This document shows, one piece after another, positions 16,425 to 25,783 of a DNA stretch of 64,000 nt. The DNA comes from Acidobacteriota bacterium (GTDB taxonomy: Bacteria > Acidobacteriota > Vicinamibacteria > Vicinamibacterales > UBA2999): the NCBI GenBank assembly GCA_016871195.1, contig VFZN01000011.1, forward strand, positions 1-64,000, in the 5' to 3' direction. Numbering within the stretch: position 1 is the stretch's first letter; each line of letters starts with the position of its first letter. Both the position numbers and the translations under genes were made by a program. Under the pieces are notes generated by a model. The model saw only the letters and a list, made by a program, of their open reading frames with translations, was not told where the DNA came from and did no database searches.

Positions 16425-17628
16425 ATGGTGCGCAGGGGAATCGTGGTGACGCAAGGAATCGGACTGAGCCTGGCCCTCCTGGTTCTGCTCGCGCATCGCG
16501 AGGCGGGCGCGCAGGAGCCGCCGCCCCAGCCCCCGCGGCCACGCGTCGAACTGCTCGCCGCCGATCCGCTGGATCTGTCGGGGGACGTCGATTCCAACAG
16601 CCCCGTGATGTGGGCACCTATCGATGGTCTGCCGAGCCTCAGGGTCTTCACCTCGACGGCTGGTGTGCCCAGTGTGGCCGACGGACTTCGCCTCCGTCGA
16701 CTGGAACCTGCCCAGCCGGTCACGATCGTCAATCTTCCGGGGCACGGCATGTGGTTCGAGGCTGTGGTGGCCGATGATCAGGACGTCTAATACGCCGTTT
16801 ATCACAACGAGATTCCGTCCGACCGGTGCGACCGTCTGGATCGGACCGCACCGCAGAGTGGTCTCATGCGATCAGACGACTATGGCACCACGTGGACGAA
16901 CCTCGGCATCATCCTCAAGGCGCGTCCCGAGCACGTGGCATGTGGCACGGGCAACGCCTACTTCGTCGGGGGCATCGGCGATGTCTCAGCCGTTCTGAAT
17001 GACGAGTGCACTGATCTCTACATTTTCTTCAGCCAGTACTCGCCCAACCCGTCGGGGCAGGGGGTGTCGGTGGCGCGTCTGCCGTGGGCGCACCGCGATG
17101 ATCCGATGGGCCGCGTCGATGTGTGGGTCGACGGAATCTGGCAGGCACCCGATGTGGTCGACGGGCCCGATCCCGATTCCCTTCCTGAACCGGATGACGC
17201 CGTGATCCCGACTGCCGGAGCGCACCGGCCCAGCGCGACCGTTGCCAGCGAGATCTTCTCTCCCGAAGGCACCGCGCTCTTCCCGACCGAGCGGCCCTGG
17301 CACGACGACGATCCCGGGAACGATGCTTTCTGGGGGGCCATCTGTCCACTGGAACACGCACCTCAAGCAATGGGTCATGCTGCTCAACCGCACCGCCGAC
17401 GATGAGTGGACCCAAGACGGGGTCTATGTCTCGTTCTCGACCTCGCTGGACGATCCCACGCAGTGGACCCCGCCCGAATGCATCCTGGAGGGAGACAAAT
17501 GGTATCCGCAGGTGGTAGGCCTCGAGTACGAGACGGGCACTGACAAGGTCGCGGGTGAGGCCCCGCGGCTGTTCGTCTCGGGTGAATCCAGATACCTCAT
17601 CCGCTTCACTCGCCCGGAGCGGCGTTAG
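16425..17628 (+). pseudogene. Broken gene for an exported BNR/Asp-box protein (nonsense plus frameshift)
   Basis: Three fragments align end to end as one about 400-residue protein. The first (16425-16790) begins with a signal peptide ending AGA and stops at TAA 16788-16790 after ADDQDV. The same frame continues directly (YAVYHNEIPSDRCDRL) and carries an Asp-box, RSDDYGTTW. At a run of six G (about 17332-17337) the frame is lost: FWG should continue as PSVHWNTHLKQW, which is found in the next frame and runs to the stop at 17628. Removing one G restores it. Asp-boxes occur in sialidase-like beta-propellers, so this was probably a secreted glycan-binding or glycosidase protein. Two lesions in one gene argue for decay; assembly error at the G-run remains possible. 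Confidence 0.75.
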
Positions 17629-18791
17629 CGCCGGGCGCTGCGGACATACGACGCGTCGAGCGCCTGCACGTCATTGCAGCCCAACAGCTTCATGGTGCGA
17701 ATCACGTCGGTGCGCAGCACATCGATCGCGCGCGTCACCCCGGCATCGCCGGCGGCCGCCAGGCCATACGCATAGGCACGTCCGATGAGCACGGCGCGAG
17801 CGCCGAGGCACAGCGCCTTGACGACATCACCGCCGGTGCGGATGCCACCGTCGAGCAGCACCTCGGTCTGGTGTCCGACCGCGGCCACCACCTCGGGCAG
17901 AATCTCGATGGTGGCGGCCACGCCGTCAAGCTGGCGCGCACCGTGATTGGACACCACCACCGCCGACGCGCCCACATCGACCGCCCGTCGCGCATCGTCG
18001 GCCGTGTGTGCGCCCTTGACGACGATGGGGCCGCCCCAGGCCTCGCGAATCCACGGGAAGTCGTCCCACGAGACCATTGATGCCTCGAGCGCCGCACCGA
18101 CGTCGGCATAATCCATCGGTCCGGACGGCAGCACGATGTTGGGAAACTTCATGAGTCCCCCGTCACGGGCATAGCCGAGCAGCCAGCCTGGTCGCGTGAT
18201 CATCTGACAAACGTAGGGCCAGCACACCAGGGGATTGAAGGTCAGCAGTTCCTTGATGCCGTTCCGCAGGTCGCGCTCACGCAGTCCGGCCACCGGCGTG
18301 TCGATGGTGACGACCAGCGCCCGGTATTCGGCCGCTTTCGCGCGGGCGATTGCCGCGAGGGCCACGTCGCGCCCGCCTACGAGGTAGAGCTGATACCACG
18401 CCGGACCGGTCGTGGCGGCCTTGACGTCTTCGAGACGGCAGCCTGAGAGGGTCGACAGAATGTAGCCGGTGCCGGCGCGGCCCGCGGCGCGCGCCGCGTG
18501 TTCTTCCCCTCGAGGAAAAAAGAGGCGGCTGCTGCCGACCGGGGCCAGCATGAAGGGCAGGGCGAGATCGGTGTCGAGCACGCGGGTCTGCAGGCTGACC
18601 GAGCGCGTGGCGACGGCCGAGCGCGGGCGGAAGCGCCAGTCGTCGTAGGCGCGCATGTTCTCCGCGAGCGAGCGTTCGCGTTCGGCGCCGCCGTCGATGT
18701 AGTCGAAGACGACCCGCGGCAGGCGACGTTGCGCCTGTCGCCTGAGGTCGCTGATGTTGAGGACGTGAGGAGCCGACACGCTGGGGGCCAT
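17625..18791 (-). CDS. FMN-dependent alpha-hydroxy-acid oxidase/dehydrogenase (LldD family)
   Basis: The product is 388 residues from the ATG at 18791; TAGAAT lies ten bases ahead of it. It shows the family's landmarks: FDYIDGGAE near the N-terminus, the phosphate-contacting APVGSSRLFFPRGE, DTPVAGLRERDLRNG, the active-site SNHGARQLDG with catalytic His and Arg, and the FMN-phosphate loops LLDGGIRTGGDVVKAL and LIGRAYAYG. Members oxidise L-lactate, glycolate, mandelate or long-chain 2-hydroxy acids to 2-oxo acids, passing electrons to oxygen or quinone. The one difference from the common SNHGGRQLD is Ala for the second Gly. The gene's end overlaps the 3' end of the broken BNR gene by 4 bases on the opposite strand. 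Confidence 0.85.
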   Translation of the reverse strand: MAPSVSAPHVLNISDLRRQAQRRLPRVVFDYIDGGAERERSLAENMRAYDDWRFRPRSAVATRSVSLQTRVLDTDLALPFMLAPVGSSRLFFPRGEEHAARAAGRAGTGYILSTLSGCRLEDVKAATTGPAWYQLYLVGGRDVALAAIARAKAAEYRALVVTIDTPVAGLRERDLRNGIKELLTFNPLVCWPYVCQMITRPGWLLGYARDGGLMKFPNIVLPSGPMDYADVGAALEASMVSWDDFPWIREAWGGPIVVKGAHTADDARRAVDVGASAVVVSNHGARQLDGVAATIEILPEVVAAVGHQTEVLLDGGIRTGGDVVKALCLGARAVLIGRAYAYGLAAAGDAGVTRAIDVLRTDVIRTMKLLGCNDVQALDASYVRSARR

Positions 18792-18889
18792 GGTGGAGCG
18801 GATTCTATACCCGGCGACCGTCGGCGCATTGCATCCCAGGGGACGGTCTGGTAACGTCACCGCCGTCTGTTCCCTGCAAGGATCTGCGC

Positions 18890-19768
18890 ATGATTCGGCT
18901 GCTCGCTCTCCGTTGCCCGTCCGCTACATGGCGGGTTGCTGTACTGGCTGTCTTTCTGGGGCTGCTGCCCCACACGGCCTGGGCCACCTGGTCGGTGATT
19001 GCGGTCGACAAGACCACAGGGCGCGTCGTCATCGCCTCGGCGACGTGTGTCGATCGCGACGACCAGATGCTGATGGGCCTGCAGGCGGTTGTCGTACCGG
19101 GAAAGGGCGTGGCGGCCTGCCAGGCGGCCGTCGACATCACGCATCGCAATCAGCGGCTCGTCTACGAGGAACTGCAGAAGGGCACGGCCCCGGCGCGCAT
19201 CATCGAGATGCTGAGCGCCGACCGGGCCTTCCCGGTGCGGCAGTTCGGCATCGTCGACCTGCAGGGGCGTTCGGCCGGACATTCCGGAAAGAAGAACGGC
19301 GCGGTGTCGCAGGACGTGCAGGGACAGGTGCCAGGCACGGAGATTTACTACTCGATTCAGGGCAACATCCTGCGCCCGGACAACGTGGTGCCGCGTGCGG
19401 CCGAGGCCTTGGTGAAGGCCACCGGGGCGCTGACCGATCGCGTGATGGCGGCGATGGTGGCGGCCGATGAGGCCGGTGGCGACAGCCGCTGCAACTGTCC
19501 GCCCGAGCGCCCTGGTGCCCCGCCCGCGGCCATACCGTGTGAGGGAAAGACGTCCCACGTGGCCTACATCCTGATGGCCAACCCGACCGACCCGACCGGC
19601 CCCACATCGCACAATGACGGGCGCTATGCGCTCTACCTGACGGTGTCGCAGCCGGGGGCGGAGAAGGGGGCCGGACAGATTCGCGAAGGCGAGAACCTCA
19701 ATCCGGTTAGGACACTGCAGCGGCGCTATGCGGAATGGCGCCGGACGCAGCCGGCTGATTATCGTTAG
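18890..19768 (+). CDS. Exported DUF1028 family protein
   Basis: The 292-residue product has a signal peptide ending AWA. The mature part begins TWSVIAVDKTTGRVVIASAT, the hallmark of DUF1028, a family with an Ntn-hydrolase-like fold and no settled function. VVVPGKGVAACQAAVDITHR and FGIVDLQGRSAGHSG are further family segments. A Cys/Pro-rich stretch (CNCPPERPGAPPA) sits before the final beta strands. DUF1028 proteins are often annotated as putative peptidases or amidases, but the catalytic role here is not shown by sequence alone. A small cytochrome c gene follows. Confidence 0.75.
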   Translation: MIRLLALRCPSATWRVAVLAVFLGLLPHTAWATWSVIAVDKTTGRVVIASATCVDRDDQMLMGLQAVVVPGKGVAACQAAVDITHRNQRLVYEELQKGTAPARIIEMLSADRAFPVRQFGIVDLQGRSAGHSGKKNGAVSQDVQGQVPGTEIYYSIQGNILRPDNVVPRAAEALVKATGALTDRVMAAMVAADEAGGDSRCNCPPERPGAPPAAIPCEGKTSHVAYILMANPTDPTGPTSHNDGRYALYLTVSQPGAEKGAGQIREGENLNPVRTLQRRYAEWRRTQPADYR

Positions 19769-19775
19769 GCACCCC

Positions 19776-20324
19776 GTGAACCCTTCTCGCGTGACGCGCC
19801 GGTGGTGCAGGGCAACACCACCCCAGACAACCGGTATACCGGCCGTGCCGGCACGGTGTGCCGGTTGTTCGGCACCGCCGCTGCCGAGGCGACGGCTTGG
19901 GCGAGCCGTCGTGCTGGTGCTGACCGCGTCGGTCATGGTGCCCCTCGGGGCTCGCGGGCGCAGCGGCCCGGTCGAGGCGCAGTCCCAGGCGGCACTGGCG
20001 GCCCCATTCGGAGCCACGCTCTATCGCACCTACTGTGCGGTCTGCCACGGGCCCGATGCCCACGGTCGCGGGCCGCTGGCCTCGTCGCTCCGTGTGGCAC
20101 CAACCGATCTCACGCAGCTGGCGCGTCGTAGCGGCGACACGTTCCCGAGACTGGCCGTAACGCGCAGCATTGACGGGCGCGACACGGTGCGCGGACACGG
20201 TACGGGTGACATGCCCGTGTGGGGCGATGCCTTCGAGCGATCGGTCGAGGCGGGGCCCGATGCGGTGCGTGCGCGCATCGATGTGCTGGTCAGCTATCTC
20301 GCCAGCGTCCAGGAACCGCGCTGA
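19776..20324 (+). CDS. Exported small mono-haem cytochrome c
   Basis: A class I cytochrome c domain is present: YRTYCAVCHGPDAHGRGPLA carries the haem motif CAVCH, and GHGTGDMPVWGDAF supplies the Met ligand (D-M-P). A hydrophobic segment, GRAVVLVLTASVMVPLG, looks like the signal peptide, preceded by a long Arg-rich leader. The start is uncertain: an ATG at 19728 would overlap the DUF1028 gene by 41 bases, the GTG at 19776 follows it directly, and a GTG at 19845 gives the shortest leader before the signal peptide. The likely role is an electron carrier in the periplasm; the partner is unknown. Confidence 0.75.
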   Translation: MNPSRVTRRWCRATPPQTTGIPAVPARCAGCSAPPLPRRRLGRAVVLVLTASVMVPLGARGRSGPVEAQSQAALAAPFGATLYRTYCAVCHGPDAHGRGPLASSLRVAPTDLTQLARRSGDTFPRLAVTRSIDGRDTVRGHGTGDMPVWGDAFERSVEAGPDAVRARIDVLVSYLASVQEPR

Positions 20325-20357
20325 GCCCCGGGTCGCGGGGTAGAATTCCGTCGCACG

Positions 20358-21659
20358 ATGTCACGAGATTCCGTCGTTCGCGTTGCCCGGCATGTGCCCT
20401 TTGATGAGGTCTGTGCCGCCCTCGACGAGGCACTGTCCTCCGCGTTCCGCACCCGCGTCGTCGACGACCTGTCCTCGGCGCCGACCATCGGTGCCGCCCT
20501 CAGCCGCCTGCGCGAGACGCTGCGCAGCGACGTGTGGACGTTTGACGGGGCGGCACTCACGCTGGCCCGCGCCGTGCGCGCGTACGACCGCCTCACGCGT
20601 GACGAAGGATTCCACGCCCTGCACGACTGGGACGGCGTGGCGGCGCATGTCAATGCCGACACGATTCCTGTCGATGTGCTGACGTATGTCATCGACCAGC
20701 GCGGCACCGATGCGTTCACACGCATCGTTCCGGCGCTGCTCATCGACTACTACTTCATGCATGTGCTGTCGCTGCTGTCGCTGCGCATCTGGGACACCGG
20801 CGATGCCGATGCCGCGCTCGACCGGGTCGACGGGCTGCTGCAGCAGCTGCAGGGGCCACAGGGCAGCGGCCACCGGTTCTGCGACGATGCCGCGACGCTG
20901 CTGCTGATTGCGACGGCGCACTACGAGCGCGAAGAGTGGGGGTACGACCTGCTGCTGGGTCGGACGCGGACGCTGGCCGCCCGGCATCGGGCGGCCATTG
21001 CGGTGGGGCACGGCGTCGCGATGGGGTGCCATCTGCGCTTCGGGTTTGAGGCCACGTATGGCCGCGATACGTCGTTGATGCGTGAGGACAACGTGGCCGA
21101 CTATCCGTGGCTGTGCTTTGCGCTGGCCACGCTGATGGACGATTACACCGTGCTGCGCGGCGGGGGCGCGGCGACGCTGGGACGCGAGGCGCTGCTGGAG
21201 TCGATGCTGAACGGCCTGACGGCCGACCCGCGGGCGTTTGTGGGGCAGGGACCGCGGTCGCTGGCGGCGCACGAGGTCGAGCGGGGCCGGTTCCGCGAGC
21301 AGTTCCATGCCTGCCGCGACGAGCTGATGGAGGCCTTCACGGCCTTTCAGCCTGGTGAGGCGGCGTATTCACCGTTGTCGTTCTTCTTCAACTTCTCCCA
21401 CAACGTCATGAAGGGGCAGATGGTCGATGCCCTGCTCTGGGACCAGGCGTGGCCGGTGGGGCTGAACGACCTGTTCACGGCCCTGCCGAGGCCCGGCGAG
21501 CGCCCCGAGCGGTCGCGCGAGACCCTGGCGCGGACTCTGATGGGGTATGCGCGCACCAACCCGCACCGGATCCGTAGGCGGCTGATGCCGGTCATCGTGT
21601 ACGACCCCGACACCGGATACCGGGCCTACCGGCTGACCCTGCGGCGGCTGGTCGACTAG
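20358..21659 (+). CDS. Conserved-looking protein of unknown function, 433 residues
   Basis: I recognise no family. The product is largely helical, cytosolic (no signal peptide, no clear membrane helix) and rich in aromatic residues. Landmark segments include LIDYYFMHVLSLLSLRIWD, HYEREEWGYDLLLGRTR, NVADYPWLCFALATLMDDY, AYSPLSFFFNFSHNVMKGQ and IVYDPDTGYRAYRL at the end. Codon use is like the neighbours and the frame is intact, so it is very likely a real gene. TAGAAT at 20341-20346, eleven bases before the ATG, could be a -10 box for a near-leaderless transcript. It follows the small cytochrome c gene by 33 bases. Confidence 0.7.
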   Translation: MSRDSVVRVARHVPFDEVCAALDEALSSAFRTRVVDDLSSAPTIGAALSRLRETLRSDVWTFDGAALTLARAVRAYDRLTRDEGFHALHDWDGVAAHVNADTIPVDVLTYVIDQRGTDAFTRIVPALLIDYYFMHVLSLLSLRIWDTGDADAALDRVDGLLQQLQGPQGSGHRFCDDAATLLLIATAHYEREEWGYDLLLGRTRTLAARHRAAIAVGHGVAMGCHLRFGFEATYGRDTSLMREDNVADYPWLCFALATLMDDYTVLRGGGAATLGREALLESMLNGLTADPRAFVGQGPRSLAAHEVERGRFREQFHACRDELMEAFTAFQPGEAAYSPLSFFFNFSHNVMKGQMVDALLWDQAWPVGLNDLFTALPRPGERPERSRETLARTLMGYARTNPHRIRRRLMPVIVYDPDTGYRAYRLTLRRLVD

Positions 21660-21755
21660 CACGCGGCGATGGCCTCGGGGCCGGAGACAATCGGTGACGT
21701 CGGACTCGGGGAAGCACTCTGAAAAACCTTGCTGCCGTGCCGATTGTTCTGGACA

Positions 21756-21761
21756 TATAAT
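21756..21761 (+). promoter_or_regulatory. Consensus -10 box TATAAT upstream of the DUF1592 gene
   Basis: A perfect TATAAT lies 67 bases before the ATG at 21829, the first gene of the three-gene DUF1592 set. The only -35-like hexamer, TTGCTG at 21729-21734, is 21 bases away, which is too far for a standard promoter. Confidence 0.4.
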
Positions 21762-21828
21762 TCGGGAATCTCTGGCGCCGCGTGTGCGGACGCCGGCGGA
21801 GCACTTCTGAAAGTCGGGGCACGCGTCT

Positions 21829-24318
21829 ATGCGAATGAGCACGAGCAGCATCGGGGCAGGCGTGATGGTGGCGGTCGTCTCGGCAGGTGTGCTGATGGCG
21901 GCCCGCACCCCTAGGCCGGTCGCACCGCAGACCGCACCTGCGGCCGCGGCGGTGCGGGCCAGTGCGCCGAAGCTACCAGCCGGGGCACCCGCACCCGTGC
22001 GGGCAGGCGCGTCGAGCCAGGATCACAACGCGGTCATCGCCAAGTATTGTGCCGGGTGCCACAACGAACGCCGCCCTGCCGCCGACCTCAGCCTGGCGAA
22101 GTTCGACGTGAACGATGCGGTGTCGCACGCCGAGAAGGCCGAGAAGATGATCGTCAAGCTGCGCGCCGGCATGATGCCGCCCGCGCGGTCGCCGCGGCCC
22201 GAGCCGGCCGTGCTTGAGGCGCTGACGGTGGCGCTCGAGTCGACGCTGGACAGGCACGCGTCCAGCAAGCCCAACCCGGGCCGCCGTACGTTCCAGCGCC
22301 TGAACCGCCCCGAGTACGAGCGTGCCGTTGAAGAGATGCTGGGGCTCAAGGTGAACGCCGGCGACTGGCTGCCGCTCGACACCAAGAGTGCCAACTTCGA
22401 CAACATTGCCGACGCGCAGGCGCTGTCGCCCACGCTGCTCGAGTCGTATCTCAATGCCGCGACGGCCATCAGCCGTCTCGCGGTGGGCGACCGCACCGCG
22501 CCCACGATTGACGTCACGTACACCAATCCCAGCTACATGTCGCAGCATCCCTGGGATTACGTGGAAGGTGCACCGTACGGCACGCGTGGCGGTATGGTGA
22601 CGTCGCATGTGTTCCCGGCCGATGCCGAGTACGAGTTCCAGATGACCTTCAACGCGGGTGAGAACACCCGGTACGAGGACATCGACATTTCCATCGACGG
22701 CGAGCGCGTGTCGCTGCTCAACTACGAGCTGGCGCAGGTGGCGGCGGCAGATGGCCGCGGGCAGGCCCCGATGCGTACCGAGCCGATTTTCATGCGCGCC
22801 GGCCAGCACACGATTTCGGCCGCGTTTGTGCGGCGCACCGACGGGCCGTATGAAGACCTGATCAAGCCGCACGGCTGGTCGTATGCCGGCGGCGGTTCCG
22901 GTGGCAGCGGTATCACGACGCTACCGCACCTGCGTGATCTGGTAGTGGTGGGGCCGTTCCGTGCCACGGGCGTCTCCGACACCCCGGCCCGGCAGCGAGT
23001 GTTCTCGTGCCGTCCGACGTCGCCGACCGAAGAGCGCGCCTGCGCCCGCCAGATCGCTACGCGCCTCGGTTCGCAGGCCTACCGTCGTCCGATGACGACC
23101 GCCGAGGTCGACCGGCTGATGCCGTTCTACGAGAAAGTGGCGGCGAAGAACGGATTTGAGGCCGGCGTGACCAGCGTGCTCGAGACGATTCTGGCCAGCC
23201 CCTACTTCATCTTCCGCATCGAGCGCGAGCGCGAAGGTCGGCCCGGGTCGTCGGTGCGCGTCGCGGACGTCGACCTGGCGTCGCGGCTGTCATATTTCCT
23301 CTGGAACACGCCACCCGATCAGGCACTGCTCGATCTGGCACTGGCCGGCAGGCTCAACGATCCCCGCGTGCTCGAGCAGCAGGCGCGGCGCATGCTGGCC
23401 GATGCGCGCAGTGAGGCGCTGGGCACCCGCTTCGCCGCCCAATGGCTGCGACTGCAGGACGTCGACAAGGTGCATCCCGACCCGAACTTCTTCCCGAATT
23501 TCGACGAGAACCTCGCGGCGGCGATGCGGCGCGAGACCGTGATGTTTTTCAATCACCTGATCCGTGAGGACCGGTCGATGCTCGATCTGTATCGGGCCGA
23601 CTACACATTCGCCAACGAGCGCCTGGCGCAGCAATACGGCATTCCCGGCATCGCGGGCAGCGAATTCCGCAAGATCGCCTACACCGATGCCAATCGCCGC
23701 GGACTGCTCGGTCAGGGCTCGATTCTCGTGCAGACCTCGCTGGCCAACCGCACGTCGCCTGTGCTGCGCGGCAAGTGGGTGATGGAAGTGCTGATGGGAG
23801 CGCCGCCACCGGCGCCGCCGCCCAACGTGCCCACGCTCGAGGAGACCGACGGGGCCAAGGAAGGCCGGCTGCTGACCACGCGCGAGCGTATGGAAATTCA
23901 CCGCGCCAACCCGACGTGCAATGCGTGCCACCGCATGATGGACCCCATCGGGCTGGCCCTCGACAACTACGACGTGACCGCGCAGTGGCGCGTGCGCGAG
24001 AACGGCATGCCGCTCGACACGAAGGGCGAATTCTTCGACGGGTCGGGTGTCTCGTCGCCGGCCGAACTGGTGACGGCGCTGCTCAAGCGGCCTGAGCCGC
24101 TGGTGCGCACCTTCACCGAGAACCTGCTGGCCTACGGGCTGGGGCGCCGTGCCGAATACTTCGACCAGCCGACCATCCGGGCCATCACCCGGGCGGCGGC
24201 GGCGCAGGACTACAAGATGTCAGCGTTTATTCTGGGCGTGGTGAAGAGCGACGCCTTCCGACTGAAGCGGGCCGAGCCCGTCCCCACCGAGACGGCGACG
24301 TCCGTCGCGCAGCGTTAA
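21829..24318 (+). CDS. Exported DUF1592 / DUF1588-type haem protein ('planctomycete cytochrome' family)
   Basis: The 829-residue product is exported through an N-terminal hydrophobic helix. A cytochrome-like domain follows (IAKYCAGCHNERRPAADLSL), then the family chain DUF1587 (FQRLNRPEYERAVEEMLGL), DUF1595 (CARQIATRLGSQAYRRPMT), DUF1592 (SRLSYFLWNTPPDQALL and RADYTFANERLAQQYGI), DUF1588 (a second haem motif, CNACHRMMDPIGLALDNYD) and DUF1585 (LLAYGLGRRAEYFD). Proteins of this architecture are abundant in Planctomycetes, Verrucomicrobia and Acidobacteria and are almost always encoded beside a DUF1552 gene, as here. The reaction is unknown; an oxidative role in breakdown of a polymer has been suggested from context. 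The DUF1552 gene follows after 25 bases. Confidence 0.85.
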   Translation: MRMSTSSIGAGVMVAVVSAGVLMAARTPRPVAPQTAPAAAAVRASAPKLPAGAPAPVRAGASSQDHNAVIAKYCAGCHNERRPAADLSLAKFDVNDAVSHAEKAEKMIVKLRAGMMPPARSPRPEPAVLEALTVALESTLDRHASSKPNPGRRTFQRLNRPEYERAVEEMLGLKVNAGDWLPLDTKSANFDNIADAQALSPTLLESYLNAATAISRLAVGDRTAPTIDVTYTNPSYMSQHPWDYVEGAPYGTRGGMVTSHVFPADAEYEFQMTFNAGENTRYEDIDISIDGERVSLLNYELAQVAAADGRGQAPMRTEPIFMRAGQHTISAAFVRRTDGPYEDLIKPHGWSYAGGGSGGSGITTLPHLRDLVVVGPFRATGVSDTPARQRVFSCRPTSPTEERACARQIATRLGSQAYRRPMTTAEVDRLMPFYEKVAAKNGFEAGVTSVLETILASPYFIFRIEREREGRPGSSVRVADVDLASRLSYFLWNTPPDQALLDLALAGRLNDPRVLEQQARRMLADARSEALGTRFAAQWLRLQDVDKVHPDPNFFPNFDENLAAAMRRETVMFFNHLIREDRSMLDLYRADYTFANERLAQQYGIPGIAGSEFRKIAYTDANRRGLLGQGSILVQTSLANRTSPVLRGKWVMEVLMGAPPPAPPPNVPTLEETDGAKEGRLLTTRERMEIHRANPTCNACHRMMDPIGLALDNYDVTAQWRVRENGMPLDTKGEFFDGSGVSSPAELVTALLKRPEPLVRTFTENLLAYGLGRRAEYFDQPTIRAITRAAAAQDYKMSAFILGVVKSDAFRLKRAEPVPTETATSVAQR

Positions 24319-24343
24319 CTACGGGTCTGAGGAGAACGTAACC

Positions 24344-25756
24344 ATGGCGTACCTGACTGGAAAGTACCTGCCCCGCCGCACCTTCCTTCGTGGCCTCGGG
24401 GCCACCGTGGCGCTGCCGATGCTTGACGCGATGACCCCGGCCGGGCGCGTGCTGGCGAAGGCCGCCGCCGCACCGCGCACCAACCTCATCTGCATCGAGG
24501 AAGTGCACGGGCTGGCCGGCTGCAACAACCTGGCCGCCAGCAAGTGGCTGTTTGCGCCGGAAAAGGTGGGCAGCGACTTCGCCCTGGTTCCCGAGAATCC
24601 GCTGGCTACCCTTGAGGCCTACCGCGAATACATGACCATCGTCAGCAATACCGACGTGCGCATGGCGGAGGCCTTCACGGCTCCCGAAATCGGCGGCGAC
24701 CACTTCCGTTCGAGCGCGGTGTTTCTCACCCAGTCCCACCCCAAGCAGACCCAGGGCTCGGACATCTGGGCCGGCACGTCGCTTGACCAGCTCTACGCAC
24801 AGCGCTTCGGGCAGGACACGCCGATGCCGTCGATGCAGTTCTGCATCGAGAATCTCGACCAGGCCGGTGGGTGCACGTATAACTACTCGTGCGCCTACAC
24901 AGACTCGATCAGCTGGTCGTCACCGAACGAGCCGCTGCCGATGATTCGCGACCCGCGCGTGGCGTTCGACCTGCTCTTCGGGGCCGGCTCGTCAGCTCGT
25001 GACCGTGCCCTGCGCCGCGAGAACCGCCGCAGCATCCTCGACTGGATTCAGGGTGAAGTGGCCAGCGTGCGTCAGGAACTGGGCGTGAGCGACCGTCAGC
25101 GCCTTGACCGCTATCTCGACAACGTGCGTGAAATCGAACGCCGCATCCAGGCCATCGAGGCCCAGCACAGTACCGGCGAGCAGCGGGCCCTGCCCGATGC
25201 CCCGAAGGGCGTGCCCGACTCGTTCTCGGAACACATGCGCCTGCTGTTCGACCTGCAGGTGCTGGCGCTGCAGTCCAACATGACGCGCGTCATCTCGTTC
25301 AAGACGGGCCGCGATTCACAGAACCGCGTGTTCCCCGAGAGCGGATCAAGTCAGCCGTTCCACCCGGCGTCGCACCACGGCAACCGCGAAGACCGGATCA
25401 TGGAATTCAACAAGATCTGCAAGTACCGCGTGAGCCAGGTGGGCTACCTGCTCGAGAAGCTCAAGTCGGCCTCGGAAGGCGACCAGACGCTGCTCGACAA
25501 GACGATGATTGTGTGGGGCTCGCCGATGGCCGATGCTAACGTGCACAACCACCGCCGCTGCCCACTGGTGCTGTTCGGTAAGGCCAACGGCGCGCTCAAG
25601 GGTAACCTGCATCTCAAGGCGCCGGATGGTACGCCGATGGCCAATGCCATGCTGACCATGCTCAACGAGCTGGGCCTCGACGACCTCAAGTCGTTCGGCG
25701 ACAGTACCGGAAACTTCTCGCTCACCAGCCCGTCGGTCTCGACGGTGGTGGCCTGA
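24344..25756 (+). CDS. Tat-exported DUF1552 protein
   Basis: The 470-residue product has a twin-arginine signal (PRRTFLRGLGATVALPMLDA), so it is probably exported folded, perhaps with a cofactor. The body matches DUF1552: SSAVFLTQSHPKQTQGSDIW, LDQLYAQRFG, LFGAGSS, the helix RLDRYLDNVREIERRI, and the C-terminal IVWGSPMADANVHNHRRCP. DUF1552 resembles sulfatase-like DUF1501 proteins in layout. It is co-transcribed with the DUF1592 haem protein upstream (25 bases) and the ankyrin gene downstream (27 bases). Function unknown. Confidence 0.85.
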   Translation: MAYLTGKYLPRRTFLRGLGATVALPMLDAMTPAGRVLAKAAAAPRTNLICIEEVHGLAGCNNLAASKWLFAPEKVGSDFALVPENPLATLEAYREYMTIVSNTDVRMAEAFTAPEIGGDHFRSSAVFLTQSHPKQTQGSDIWAGTSLDQLYAQRFGQDTPMPSMQFCIENLDQAGGCTYNYSCAYTDSISWSSPNEPLPMIRDPRVAFDLLFGAGSSARDRALRRENRRSILDWIQGEVASVRQELGVSDRQRLDRYLDNVREIERRIQAIEAQHSTGEQRALPDAPKGVPDSFSEHMRLLFDLQVLALQSNMTRVISFKTGRDSQNRVFPESGSSQPFHPASHHGNREDRIMEFNKICKYRVSQVGYLLEKLKSASEGDQTLLDKTMIVWGSPMADANVHNHRRCPLVLFGKANGALKGNLHLKAPDGTPMANAMLTMLNELGLDDLKSFGDSTGNFSLTSPSVSTVVA

Positions 25757-25783
25757 GTCCCGCCAGTCACGGAGCGACAGACG

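Noticed and set aside
16785-16795. Programmed stop-codon readthrough in the Asp-box gene
   Set aside because: TAA with no readthrough context, and a second independent lesion downstream makes decay or error far more likely.
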